From assembly GCA_947561715.1 (NCBI GenBank), contig OX387199.1, forward strand, positions 13,211,001 through 13,275,000: a stretch of 64,000 bases of DNA. Reading direction: 5' to 3'. Source of the stretch: Ascidia mentula (taxonomy: Eukaryota > Chordata > Ascidiacea > Phlebobranchia > Ascidiidae). Below the pieces are notes generated by a model. It did not search any database. It saw only the letters and a list, made by a program, of their open reading frames with translations, and was not told where the DNA came from. Shown here one piece after another: positions 50,440-64,000 of the stretch. The position numbers were made by a program, and so were the translations under genes. Within the stretch, counting starts at the first letter, position 1. Each line of letters opens with the position of its first letter.

Positions 50440-50930
50440 AGCAATCCCATTTTCCTGGCTGGTCATATTTCGAAACATTTTCAATATTTTGTTTAAACTT
50501 GGTTTTTCGAAACAGCTTTCATCTCTTTTACATTTAGACCCGTCTTTCTGGCGCCTTATTTGCTCCAGCTCGCTTGCGTCACGTCTTCAACTTGCGCTAC
50601 TTCTTCTTAAGTCTCTTTGGCGCGTAATCGCAGCAATTATCTCTTTGTTTCTACCTGATCTTTGATATGGCCCTACATATTTGCGACTTTTTGCACAAAT
50701 AAACAGATATCACATTTGATCTCACAGACCAGTCCAGATCTCTTTGTGGTCTCAGACTAAACTTAGGTCTAAGCACAGACAATCGGTGACAGAACCTGCA
50801 GCCGACGTGGTGTCAGACTGAGACTTTCTTGACAGATTTGATGTAGGGTTCGCGGTGATGCAATTCCGTCGAAACCTTCCGACAAACCAGCGTCCCTTCA
50901 CCCCTCACAACCAGGTCGGCATTTGTGTTC
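50440..50930 (+). repeat. Dispersed repeat family, copy 3
   Basis: The longest plus-strand copy of the family at 33480-33930 and 49000-49260. It includes TTTGTTTAAACTTGG, CAGCTCGCTTGCGTCACGTC, AAATAAACAGATATCAC and GGTGATGCAATTCCGTCGAA. It extends further 3' than copy 2. No coding capacity. Confidence 0.75.
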
Positions 50931-51221
50931 CTCAACATTAGTGTGTGGAACATAGAAATATGTAAGAGTGTTGTCGGTACAAGTTATGTACAATTTAGTT
51001 TAGTATTTTTATTCAAATGCATGACCAAAAATAACAGGCGGTTGCTTTGTTAACGTTAACTTCGCACAGATTTCTATGTTACAAAGACTTATATGACGAT
51101 TACAAACGCATGCCGACACACTAGTGAGATTGTTCTGTAGCATCCACCGAGTTAAACACATTGATTGCAAAGTTCAGTGTCCATATTCGGATTCGGCCGA
51201 ATGTCAAAATATAGGCTAGAG

Positions 51222-51458
51222 CAGGGGTTCTTAACCTGGGGTCCATGAACCCCCAAGGGGTCCGTGAAGATGCATTAGGGGTCCATGAAACGAAATAAAA
51301 TTATTCCGAAAATCCACGTATTTTCCTCTGTCCATCAGGTTTCGCTGTCCACGAATTTTAATTTTTCGACATTTGGAATGTGTTTCTTGCAAAGGGGTCC
51401 ATAGCTTTTCAAAGAATGTTTTAGGGGTTCGTGATCCAAAAAAGGTTAAGAAACACTG
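51222..51458. mobile_element. hAT-type miniature inverted-repeat element
   Basis: A 237-bp insertion with ends CAGGGGTTCTTAACCTGGG and GGTTAAGAAACACTG, flanked by a perfect 8-bp duplication GGCTAGAG at 51214-51221 and 51459-51466. CAGGGGTTCTTAACC-type ends are widespread in animal hAT miniature elements. The interior repeats GGGGTCCATGAA-like motifs. Non-coding. Confidence 0.95.
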
Positions 51459-51950
51459 GGCTAGAGCATCCTGGTCTACCCCACACAAAGACCAAAAGAC
51501 AAGTGCACAATCATCGCATGGCAAACATTAAAGAATACACGGAATGCCACAGGGCTCCTCTCACAAATGTCTTTTGCATTGTTTTGAACGATCGGTTCTT
51601 TTGATTATATTTTTCGAAAGTCCTGGCCTGGCTCGTGCTGTGAATCCATGTTTGTATTCACTCAAGCGAAAAAAAAATTGGGGAATCACCCAGACGTTGG
51701 CGTACATTTGAGTAAAAACAAGCGCAGCGAGGCGAAGAGCGTAGAATTTGAATTGTGGTTGCAGAGGGGAATGTGTGTTAAATGTAGGTTTTCCTTCATG
51801 CAGTTTAAAATGAAAGTTTAACCCACAACAGGTATTTGTTTGGTAAATATTAAACTGACAAAAACCGAAATTTCTGTAAATAGTTTTATTTCAGATTAGA
51901 CTGGTTTTTAAAGGATTTTTTTTAAATAAAAAAAAATACTTTTGCTGGAT

Positions 51951-54900
51951 ATGACAACTTCTTTGTTTGAGGACCCCTCATTGCCCTCATTTCAGGACTA
52001 TCCTACATCAAGGCCCTTTCTTAACAGCAACATTAAAACAACGCATGGAAAACCAGTGAAAGCTTTTCCAGAAAGCAGCAGTCAAGGTAGATTAATTGAG
52101 TGTAGCAAACTTTTGTAAATGATGTTGAGTAAGCCCAAAATTGTCTTGTTTTTTTCAGCTGTACTATCTGCTCTCAAAGGCCTGCAGGACAAGATATACA
52201 ATCTTGAACTTGACCGTTCAAAAGCTGAAAAAAACTTAAAGGATCTTGCTGCGGAAACAAGCGTATACAAAGTAATATAGCAGGACCATTTGTGTTGTTA
52301 ATGTTTCTATAGCTTATGCATAACAATAGTTGACAAAGTAGGGGTGTGTCTGATGGAATATTATAGATCTTTCAATATTTAATTAAATCCAAATATTGAG
52401 AATAAAAAGTCATTTTTGAAGACATATTAATCTCCGTTTTTGATTTTAAGTACAGTATTTTTGTAGGATATTTTAGCCCAATCCCAACAAGAATCACCAA
52501 AATCACTGGATCAAGCCACATCTCATACACCACACAAAGAAAGCCCACTAATATTTCATCAAAGACAGAAAAAAGCTGCTTCTGGTAATTGTAGCAAATG
52601 TTGCATTGCTATTACCAAACTTACAAACGATAATTAGAAACACTTTTTTGTTCATTTGGCCAGCCATACTGGTTAGATTCTCTTTATCCATTTTCTTTGT
52701 CAGAAATACGTTCTTGAAGTATTAATATGTAATGCTGTAACTAATTGCTTTTCTTCATAGTGACTCTTATTAGGTAAAGAAAAACACAAAAAAGCTGTTG
52801 GAAAAATTAATAGAAGCCCATAAACAAATATCGATTACACCACAGCTCGATCTTTCAAAATATGTGATCACTTCCCGAAAAAAACTACAAGGGAACCTAT
52901 TTGTACAGTTTTTCTAATGTCGGTTTGGGGAAAGGATTTGATGCCATAGGTGCCATGTTTGTTAAATTCTTGAGGACATAAAAATATATGACGTTACACA
53001 AAATGACTACATGGGCATATTCAGAAATTTTCGAAGTGGGTCCAAAGTTTTAGAGGAATTCAACCATTTTTTTACTTTTAGGTTGCTTGTCGTTAAGGTT
53101 TATTGCGAGCGCTCTAGTTTGCGCAAATAACCAAACGCAAGATGTATTGCATTTTTGCCCAATTGCATTATGTTACTGTATGCAACAGCTAGCAAGTTCA
53201 ATAATGACAATTTTCTTACAACATAGATTTCCTTGGGTGCAAATAAATGGATTTAAATTTGCTAATCTAAACTGTTTTAAAACTCAATGGCATATAAGTT
53301 TAGGGTCGGCATTCAGCTTAATACACAATTCAACAATTCACAAAATAACAATGTTAGTCGAAGCATATGGCACAAGTGTCTATCTCACATGTTCATTGTT
53401 TTAGACAGCAGCAAAATTGGCAAGAATGCCAAATTACATGGTGATCTTAGCGATGTAACGAAGTTGTTAACGGACATTGCTGATACTAAACATGTACCTA
53501 CTGGTGGTTAGTACAGAAAAACACATAATTTGCTGTGTGTTGAATGTAATTTGCAGTAAATTGTAGTAAAATCTCTGAAAATTTGTGTGATAGATTGCTT
53601 GTTGGTTTCTTGCTTGAACTTTTTGATTCCGTGTTTATCCTTCATTTGATGGCAAACAGAGTGAAGAGTTCAACCTTAAAATAAATGTTTTGTAAATAAT
53701 TGTTTTAGTGTTGAAATTAATGTTTCCGTATTGGGAAAAGTGTTGCTGACGCAGCCAATCATGTTACTCATTATTGTCAAGTATTCTTTGACATTTATAT
53801 AAGAAATGAAAGTAGTTAAAGTTTATTTGCCAGAAACTTTACTTAAGCATTAAAATCAGTGACAGTGCCAACATGTGTACAAACATTGTGTGTTGGAATG
53901 CTGCAGAGTTCTTCTAAACTGAAAATTTAATTTTTCTTTATCCCTATCCCTGCTTTCAGCCAGAAATTTTCTATTAAACCAAGCTAATATTTTAATGAGA
54001 AATTTTTTTTTTTAATATTGCTGTGATTAGTTTGAGTAAATAAAAATGATTAGAAACTTATGGATGTTCACAGTTAACAGTGAAGTTTCAACAGATGTTG
54101 AAACCCAACTCCAAAATGCTGACACCAGATGTAGGCTGCTGGAAAGACAATTAGAGAATATGAGAAAAATGGTTCAAGTGGCTGAGAAGGAACGGGGAGA
54201 CGCTCTTGAGCGACAAGTTGCTTTAGAACGAGAAAGAGGAAGAGTAACTGCAGAGAATCGTGATACTCAATCACGGTAACTTCATTTTAAGTTCAGCTTT
54301 TAAATTGTTGTGACTAAAAATACTTCTTTGTCTTGAACGTCCGCGTACCAGCAAGTCTTGGCGAGCAGGGTTTTTATAATAGCAATGTTTAAGTACTTAG
54401 GCCTCATCTTTCAACAGATGAATAGTAGAATAAACACAGTCTGACTATGTGGTTTATTGTCCACCTTCAGGTTGTCCAAGCTGGAACAACTCCATAACAA
54501 ATACGACGATCTTGCCACAAGAAAAGCTAAGTCTGATGTAAGCATGGATAAAATAAATATTTTCATTGATACTTAGCAGGGCTTCGATTTTTGCCTTTTC
54601 ACCGTTATAAGTGTTTGACACGCACGACGAACAAACAAATACTTTAGTTCCCAACCAAAGTCTATAAATTAAAATACTGCTGTACAATAACACTTCTTTT
54701 ATGAACTAATTTTGCCTAACATATGGGGTGGGGTTGGGGCAAATTCACAGCTTTGACACCAATCTCCTGTTTTCTTTTTTGAAGACCCAAAAATGTTTCT
54801 GTTTGCAATAAGTTGTCAATTTTAAGTTATTCAAGGATGTTGATGTCGGTACAAGTCGTTAATTCCAAACTGCAAATAATTATTTTGGGAGAAATTTGTA

Positions 54901-57404
54901 TTTGGAGTCGTTATTAAAGAGCAGCATTTAACTGACTGTTTACGTAACGTTTAAAATTTATTGCATTCTTGAAGCAATAGCGTATTATAGGGGGTACAAG
55001 GGATCCAGACCCACTCTTTTGTCAGATACTTTGTCTGTTTTATCATAATTAATTTGTTGTCAAAATCCACTTAAAAACTAGCATTTTCTTCAACGTTTAA
55101 TTGAAAACTGCGTTGTGCTTAAACTGGCCATTGTTACCGAACATGTGATATTATTACAAAACACGTTTCATTGTTACGACACACAATTGTTACGAAACAC
55201 ATTGCATTGTTACGAAACAAGTGCTATTTTTTGTTAAATCTGAACCAAACAGGTACAGCAGGACACTGCATTCAAAGATGAAACCTGTAATCAATGCCAG
55301 TATATTTTTTAGTCGAGTTTTATCGAATACAATGTTTTGATTAAAAGTACGCCTGACTGTTCTTGTGCGTTAGTTATCAGGCTACAAGATTTTTGTTATT
55401 CCCTGCGCCCGATAATTTTTCTTTTAATGTTTGACACCCAATAAAAAAACGACGCCCTGGATACTAGTTTTAAATGTATTTTCCATTAACTTGGCACTAA
55501 ATATTCAATTTATATACTGTCACATAAAAATGTTAACGGATGATTTTTTCAAGGCAAAAGTTAAAGAATTACAAGGAAAGTTGCAACTTGAAGCTCACCA
55601 ACGAAAACTCTTGTCTGATAAAGCTGCGCAATTCCAAACTGAGGTCTGAACATTGTTTTCTTGACATTGTTACCTTTAAACAATTGTTTTTTGATTTATA
55701 TCACTGCTTTTTTAATTAATTGTGACTATGAATTCCTATTAGTATTACATATAGTGTTATTATTATCTACGTTATTGCAAGATTTTATCAAATACTCAAA
55801 ATAATCTGGAATACTGAGCATATCTTGGCAATTAAATGTGTGATTTTGTTTTACCAGGCGGAGACAAAAAGAATTTTAAATAGAAATGAAATTCCTGTTC
55901 AAGATCTGTCAAGGGCAAAGAAAAAACAGACAAAAAAGAAAAAGAAAAAAGTTTCAATTGCTAAAGAAGCAACTACAACTAAACCCACAAACCACATTCA
56001 CGCTGGTCAACCTCATTACAGACTTAATTTGGCTGATATCCCTTTTATAGCTGGAAAGGTAAAATTCAGTGTATAAACTTGATACTGCATATTTTCATTT
56101 TAAGTGGTTACCATTTAAAATCCCCTCAAAAAAAACATACAACAACTCTAAATATTTAAAGTTTTGTAAAGATTATTCCAACTTTTCGTGTCAGATAATT
56201 TCTTTCACTTTATGTTGCAGTCCATTTCACCGAGTCATTCTGTGTCAGCAAATATGCAAAGGTTGCTTCATGGACTTAAACATCATAGCCCACATTACTG
56301 CAATGAACAGTTTTTATCTGGTGGTATGTTATTGTTTGTTTGCATAACACTTACAATAAAACCAAACTCAGTAATTTAATTGTTGTTTTTGAAATACAGG
56401 AGCTAAGGAAGTGTCCAGCGATGATTCTGCATCCATTTTTAGTGATGAAGATGAACCAGTTTCACGAGGGAGGAGAAAAAATATGAAAAAGCTTTCAAAA
56501 CCATCTGCTACCGAAGAGGATCTTTCCGACTTGCTTGTTGCCCTTCAGGATGAGTTTGGTAAAATGACATTGTAAGTTTATTAGAACTTCTGCCTCTGCT
56601 AAATTCGGCAAAATCTTAAAATTTATTTCATTTATTTAGTGAACACCAAGTTCTTGCGAAGCAAATTGCTTCTACTCATGATTTGACAATACGCAAAGAA
56701 ATTGAAATGGAATTAGATGCACTTGTCTACAAGATGGAGCTAAAGGGTGAGCAAATATCCACTGTTCGGCGCCACAGAGCCAAACTGCAAGAATCACGAC
56801 AAAAAAGGAAACGGAGGTTGCAACAACAAAAAGGTTCCTTAAATTATTCAATGTCACTTCATAAAAACACAATAAATTTCCACCTTGTTTTTAAATAAAT
56901 GTTTTGTACGATTGCTGATCAATTGATGACTTGTATGTGCACTTGTTGAAATTTAACATAAAGGTTTCTGTGTTATTTAAAACGCAAATTCCTTTTTTGC
57001 CCAATGCAAATTTCAGATGGATATGTTAATTATGAAACAGCAGTAATCGCATCTTAATTCAGTTCAGTTTTATTTTGCACAAAAAGAACTTGAACGGGTA
57101 TAAACAACAAATATGCCAAAAAAATAACATGAGCAGCGATAAAACCATGAGGGTTATCGAGTCAGGCGCCAATGCGTCTCACTTAACATAACTGCGCATG
57201 TGTTTAGCAACCAATGAGCGTCGTGCGTCTTCTGTTCCTGGAAACAACAGAAATCGACCCCAAGTGAAGTTTGGTTCGGTGAACAATTCACCAAGGTCGT
57301 CTGCTCTACGTGGAGGAGAAGTGAGGAACAGGAGGCTGGCTTTACTCAAGGATGTCAAAACCGTTCATTCCGCATTACGAAAGGACGATCTTAGTTGGGA
57401 CTGA
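51951..57404 (+). CDS. CEP57: Centrosomal protein of 57 kDa (Cep57/translokin)
   Basis: Coiled-coil protein of the pericentriolar material with a role in centriole engagement and microtubule anchoring. Twelve exons: 51951-52086, 52159-52271, 52467-52584, 53405-53506, 54074-54275, 54471-54537, 55554-55643, 55858-56058, 56221-56323, 56400-56571, 56640-56833, 57208-57404 (1695 nt, 564 aa). Matches to human CEP57: AVLSALKGLQDKIYNLELDR; the N-terminal coiled coil CRLLERQLENMRKMVQVAEK; the basic KKKKKK patch and AGQPHYRLNLADIPFIAGK; the C-terminal microtubule-binding coiled coil LLVALQDEFGKMTFEHQVLA; and the end LLKDVKTVHSAL..LSWD (human LQLLKDMQSIQNSL..LCWDY). Exon 11 uses a weak donor AAAG|GTTCCT. 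It could equally be named CEP57L1; invertebrates usually have one gene. Convergent with the cathepsin pair. Confidence 0.95.
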
Positions 57405-58318
57405 ATGCTGAATGAAATTTTACTTAACATAATAAGAGCATATATCCGTAGATTAACATGTAAATCCACAGTGTGTTGTCATGTAGTATGTTGCATTTTA
57501 ACACTTGTTTTTATCGAGTTTGTACACAGTATATTGTATGTTTACGAGATTTCAAATACAGACACAAGTATTGAAAATAATGATTTGATTTTATAAATTT
57601 GAAGAGCAATCCCGTCAGTTGTTACCTATATAATATTTTAAAACAAAATGCCTTGGCCGTAATTAAGAACACATTCAACCAACCAGTGAAATAGTAAACG
57701 ACAAATAAACCAATTTTGTAAAAATTCTCATTATCCACTATAATACTTCAATAAATCATATTATTGGCTCCACATTGCTTATCATATGACAACATAAACG
57801 TTTATAACTTATAACAACTTTATCATATTCTGTCTGTGGTTGCGATGCCACCTCAGTTAAATTTACATCTGAACTCAACAAACACGATCGAGTTAAAGCA
57901 CGACAGCCTATAGTTGCTTACTCTTAAAGTAGATTTACATTTAAAATATGCTTTAAGTAATGTGGTTTCCATATGATATTTTTGCGACCTGGGCAAAATT
58001 TTTATTGAAAACAAAAAAACTCTGATGCTCGTCTCATAGCGCCGAAAATACAATGTTGCACTTTGCAATTACGTTACATGCAGAAATACTTATGTCCTGA
58101 CTGCGATGACGAGATTTTGTCAAGATTGCTCAGTCACATTGTAATGACAAAATGATTTTTATTCCACAGTTAACAAAACAAGAATCGTAAAATTTAAAGA
58201 GACAAATTCTAATCCATAGTTACAATTTAATCATGATAATTAACTCCAAAAGATTCCATTCAACATGAAATATCTTTATTGTGATGTTTGAGAAATGAGT
58301 TTTAATTGAAAAGGATTT
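57405..58318. other. Convergent 3' region between Cep57 and the first cathepsin gene
   Basis: About 0.9 kb of 3' UTRs and spacer. AATAAA signals for Cep57 occur near 57704 and 57750. TTTATT at 58275-58280 is AATAAA on the minus strand, about 40 bp past the cathepsin stop. Nothing else is visible. Confidence 0.6.
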
Positions 58319-60568
<2,250 letters not shown>

Positions 60569-61477
60569 CTTGATGTAAACTGAGTTTTTGAATGCAAAAA
60601 ATGCGTTAGAATAAATTTCCTGGTTAGTATCGACGTCTGTCCTATCAAAGCTGCAGCTGGAACTTTTCGAGCAACTGGTTTTAAAGAATTGTGAACAATG
60701 CATATGGTCTTGTGATGCAACAAAATGCGAGCGCACAGTAAACACCATAAAAGTCTTGAACAATCGGTAAAAGTTACCATTGTGTTGTAACGCGCGTTGC
60801 ACCTGCAACAACTAGAATGTCACGGGATGGTAAACAATGAATTCGTTGACTATTTTGCAGGAGTTTTCGTTGTGTGGACAATGTTTGGTCGTGTCATTGC
60901 TAATGACATATACCCAGAGTTGCCATACCGTGCGTATTTATAAGATTTGTTCGTATTTGTGACTTAGCGTTGTTACTTCAAGGCATTTTCAGGACTGTTT
61001 AGCCACAGACGTCCATATTTTCAACATGATTTGGATCAAACAACGCTGTCACCACGTTCGGTACAAATGTGTTTTAATCGGGATCTGGAAAGGCATTATC
61101 TGTCCCTAGAACTACTACTTTAAATGCTGGATGGACAAGTTAAATCCACTGCGCCGTGATGAAGAACGTGCAAGGTCAAATATCACAAACGTAAAGCATA
61201 TTCAGTCGCCACGTAAATTTTAATAAACTCAGTTGAATCATAGAATTCTTTACTTTTAACTTAATCGTCGTAAAAGTTGGCAGTTAGGAATATCAACCAT
61301 AGTTATTTCAACTTATGAGGTTTTATTGCAATACTGAAATGGGTTTTTGCTTCCTTGTCATAATCTTTGTGGAAATGTAGGAATTATGTTGATCAACTTC
61401 TAGTTTATTTTTGGATTAAAATACAATATTTGACACAAGTAATGAAAAAAATTTTCAAAATAAATTATGCATTGAGT
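60569..61477. other. Spacer between the two cathepsin genes
   Basis: About 0.9 kb with the promoter of the first gene (60569 upward) and the 3' UTR of the second. TTTATT at 61404-61409 and 61322-61327 are candidate AATAAA signals on the minus strand. No other feature was recognised. Confidence 0.55.
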
Positions 61478-63493
61478 TCACACAACGGGATAAAGTGCAG
61501 CGGTTGCAATCCCGCAATTGTTTTGTTGATTTCTTGCCATTCGTATGTAACCCTTTTCTCCCCAGGCATCTCCCCAACTGTCAAAATAAAAAATGATTAT
61601 GTAGGGCTAGCTTCGCAGTTAGATATAGGTAAATTGAAACTTCACCAACCTGTTCTTTACAATCCAAAAATCTTCCCCACTATCATGACCATATCCTACT
61701 ACCAGCACATCATGGTCTGCTGTTGAGTTGCTGCATTTGGGTTCATAATATACCCCTTCAAACAAATACAGACGTTTGTTTTTGTTTTTAGAATTTATGT
61801 TTTTGCAGTTTTACCACTTTCATACAGTTGAAAAGATACATGGCTTGCATCGATTGAAACAGAAATGGGCCCGACTTGAGCGACTGCTGTTTGCAACATG
61901 ACCTCACTTCCTTTTTCAAGAGCAACGCACGATCGAACTGTGGCTCCCACAGTTGCTGGGTTAAATTTACATGAACCACCCTTAAAAGAAAAATTATCAA
62001 ATGAGGCGTAAGTGTTTCATTACAAGCAATAAATGTCACGATAATCTAGTGAAGTAAGATATTAGGATATTTTACCATAGATGGCGGGTATGATTCTTCG
62101 GTATCAACTCCTTTCATGATGTGAATACATTCAAATGCTTCTTCAACACTAAGTATTGGGCCAGGGACGTATTGTGAACAACAATCCATTAAATTTTGTG
62201 TGCTGAGAGCGACTAATTTACCGGTCTTGTTTTTTTCTTGTCCTTCTAATGAACCTACCTGAAAGGGAATTTCATTTTAATTTACATTGATGGTCTTTAA
62301 AAGGTTTGCGCAGTAGACTTTGCAAAAGTAAGAGTAGAAAGTAAATTTTCTTTGAGATATTTTTAAATGTGAAATAAAATTTTCGGAAAAAGTTTTTCTC
62401 TAAGCCAGTGTTTCTCAACCTGTTGTATGCGTATCCATTATTGGCCTTTCAGGTGGTTACGCGAGCGCCTTTTGGATCGTATATAAAGTTACATGCGATA
62501 AAACCAAATCGTTCTTATAAAAAAATGACTTTTTGAAGTCTGCACATTCGAATATGCGCATATTTAACCACATCTGGTTTTCGCATGAAATTATGTTTTA
62601 CTGTGTTTGTTGTACGTGTTTTAGTGTATCATTATGTGAAACAGATAGGTGGTACGCGATAACACTAAAAATACAGTAGGTGGTACGCGATTACAAAAAC
62701 GTTGAGAACCACTGGTCTAGGAAATCATATTTAAGTTTTGTTTGTCTTAAACATGAATTGGCTATAGGCAAAATGATTAACTTTTTTATATCTCAAACTT
62801 GTTACTGACAGCGCTAAAAGCCCAACTTCCACCAAGTTCTCCTTGATTTGTAACTGGGGTAACAAATCCATTCGTTCTCCAATCAACATGAGTTGGCAAC
62901 GAGGTACTTCTTATCTGATGCGCATGATCGCAAAACTGATTTCTTCTTGAGTAAAGTTTGCTTCCCTTTGACAACTCATCAACTTGCTAAATGGATCCAA
63001 CAAAGATATGATAATTTTACTTCATCAAGTTTCGTTGTGTATAAATAATTGCAATGTCATTACATTACCTTGTCGGCCAACACATTCATTTGTATTTGAT
63101 ATCTTGGCTGCCCTCTGTTGTGTTGTTGAATCAACTTCAAGTTCTTGGTCCATACCGACCTTCGGAAAGTTTCACTTTCAACATTTTCATATTCTTTGCC
63201 TATACACATGCAACACAATAACAAAATAACTTGTTTCACTATCTGACAACCTATTTATTTATGTGTTGTCTTGGTGGTTACACATGCAAAAATATTAGGA
63301 GGCTATATTTGACAAGATAACGTACAAATACAAATACGTTTTAGTCCACGAAAGAAACTTTGTTAAATGTCATTATATCTTTACCATATTTATTCTTCCA
63401 TTCAATCCACTCTGGTTCCAATCGTGATGAAGGCGGCAAAAAACCTGATACACTCACCAAACATAACAGAAAGCAGGAATATAACAAATACAT
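61478..63493 (-). CDS. Cathepsin L-like protein with Ser in place of the catalytic Cys (likely pseudo-protease)
   Basis: Tandem paralogue of the gene at 58319-60568. Exons, right to left: 63385-63493, 63069-63199, 62810-62986, 62076-62258, 61815-61980, 61650-61755, 61478-61577 (972 nt, 323 aa), with the same intron phases and identical lengths for the last three exons. Signal peptide [17 protein letters not shown]. The active-site block reads [11 protein letters not shown] where the paralogue has [11 protein letters not shown]: the oxyanion Gln is kept, the catalytic Cys is Ser134, and the disulfide Cys three residues before is Leu. Its partner loop GCGGG is also gone ([15 protein letters not shown]). 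His270 ([11 protein letters not shown]) and Asn290 (IVKNSWG) remain. No stop or frameshift, so it is probably expressed. Cys-to-Ser C1A relatives include testins and sponge silicateins; function here is unknown. Confidence 0.9.
62406..62714. mobile_element. hAT-type miniature element in intron 3 of the second cathepsin gene
   Basis: A 309-bp insertion with ends CAGTGTTTCTCAACC and GTTGAGAACCACTG. The flanking octamers CTCTAAGC and GTCTAGGA agree at 5 of 8 positions, so a target duplication is plausible but decayed. The interior repeats GTGGTACGCGAT-type motifs (TAGGTGGTACGCGA occurs twice, about 45 bp apart). Non-coding. Confidence 0.8.
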
Positions 63494-64000
63494 CGCTTAA
63501 CCTTGCAAAGCTGGAATAACAAAGAAACGTAAAAACATAAGCTGGTAAAAGTTTTGTGCTCATACACGCAACAACTTAAACGTTTGCTGCAAAGTACTTT
63601 CAAAAGTCCATTATGCTGGTTTGGATCATTAATGACTAACCAATCTCGTGACACTATTTGGCAGAGGGTGTTTATTGCCAAGTATGTTTTTGAATTAATA
63701 TTCGTTCTGTTTGCCGCACGAGATAGTAAGCGTTCTGCAGCCTTGGCTTCATTGTTTATATTGTGGTAACGTGACACGTCAATAATTTTAATATTCAAAT
63801 ATTTTTACTTAAGTCCAATTCTCTAATCGTTTAGTTGCTGCCGTGATTTACTTTCGATATCTTGCATATGTTTGCTTATTAATTGCCATGATCTTTTGTC
63901 ATATACATGACCTGTGTTATCTCTTTTTGTCTGTCTTGTAATGAAATAAAGCCCAGGCATACATCAACTATACGTCTTCAAGACCTGCTGTTTTCAATAG
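63494..64000. other. Region upstream of the second cathepsin gene
   Basis: About 0.5 kb to the window edge, expected to contain the promoter of the cathepsin-like gene on the minus strand. Short reading frames here look like chance. No repeat or neighbouring exon was recognised. Confidence 0.5.

Larger units (their letters stand above)
48442..51950. other. Repeat-rich intergenic region between Sm D1 and Cep57
   Basis: About 3.5 kb without a gene. It holds two copies of a dispersed repeat (49000-49260 and 50440-50930), a hairpin element (49891-50138), a short GA run near 49682-49695, and a 237-bp hAT-type miniature element (51222-51458). The last 400 bp or so should carry the Cep57 promoter. 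Confidence 0.6.

Overview
The window is animal nuclear DNA: AT-rich, with short spliced exons, GT-AG introns, metazoan-only genes and dense transposon remnants. Nine conserved protein genes in 64 kb, small introns and a 72-nt stop-free intron suit a compact invertebrate genome. My best guess is a tunicate (ascidian of the Ciona type), at moderate confidence; the sequence alone does not prove the species. I placed the coding exons by hand from splice signals and reading frame. For eight of the nine genes the exons sum to a whole number of codons from ATG to stop; for the Prdm13-type gene the 5' end is open.

Layout. 1-4012: no gene recognised. 4056-6155 (+): Prdm13-type zinc-finger gene. 6662-9322 (-): gamma-SNAP. 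11070-14602 (-): lambda-crystallin / L-gulonate 3-dehydrogenase (CRYL1). 17865-21554 (+): polarity protein Par6. 22372-27133 (-): Golgi class I alpha-1,2-mannosidase (MAN1A type). 27398-46 kb: a transposon block. 47232-48441 (+): snRNP Sm D1. 51951-57404 (+): centrosomal protein Cep57. 58319-60568 and 61478-63493 (-): two tandem papain-family (cathepsin L-like) genes. The second has a serine in place of the catalytic cysteine and has also lost the neighbouring disulfide pair.

The transposon block holds a 3.3-kb fold-back element whose long inverted arms carry 205-bp tandem repeats, a PIF/Harbinger element with both of its genes decayed, and an old broken Gypsy-type LTR element. That Gypsy copy is split by a BEL/Pao retrotransposon that looks whole and recent: its 671-bp LTRs look identical, it has a 5-bp target duplication and one uninterrupted reading frame. 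Outside the block, four hAT-like insertions have perfect 8-bp target duplications (11388, 14928, 24377, 51222) and a fifth lies in an intron of the second cathepsin gene. Intron and promoter-proximal insertions have left every host reading frame intact.

The host genes are mostly housekeeping or cell-biology genes (vesicle fusion, splicing, centrosome, polarity, N-glycan trimming, sugar metabolism) plus one developmental regulator and a lysosomal/secreted protease pair. Apart from the cathepsin duplication I see no functional cluster. The most notable points are the cathepsin pseudo-protease, the fold-back element, the hAT-like element with an unidentified protein, and the Prdm13-type gene with no visible PR domain and a GC-AG intron.
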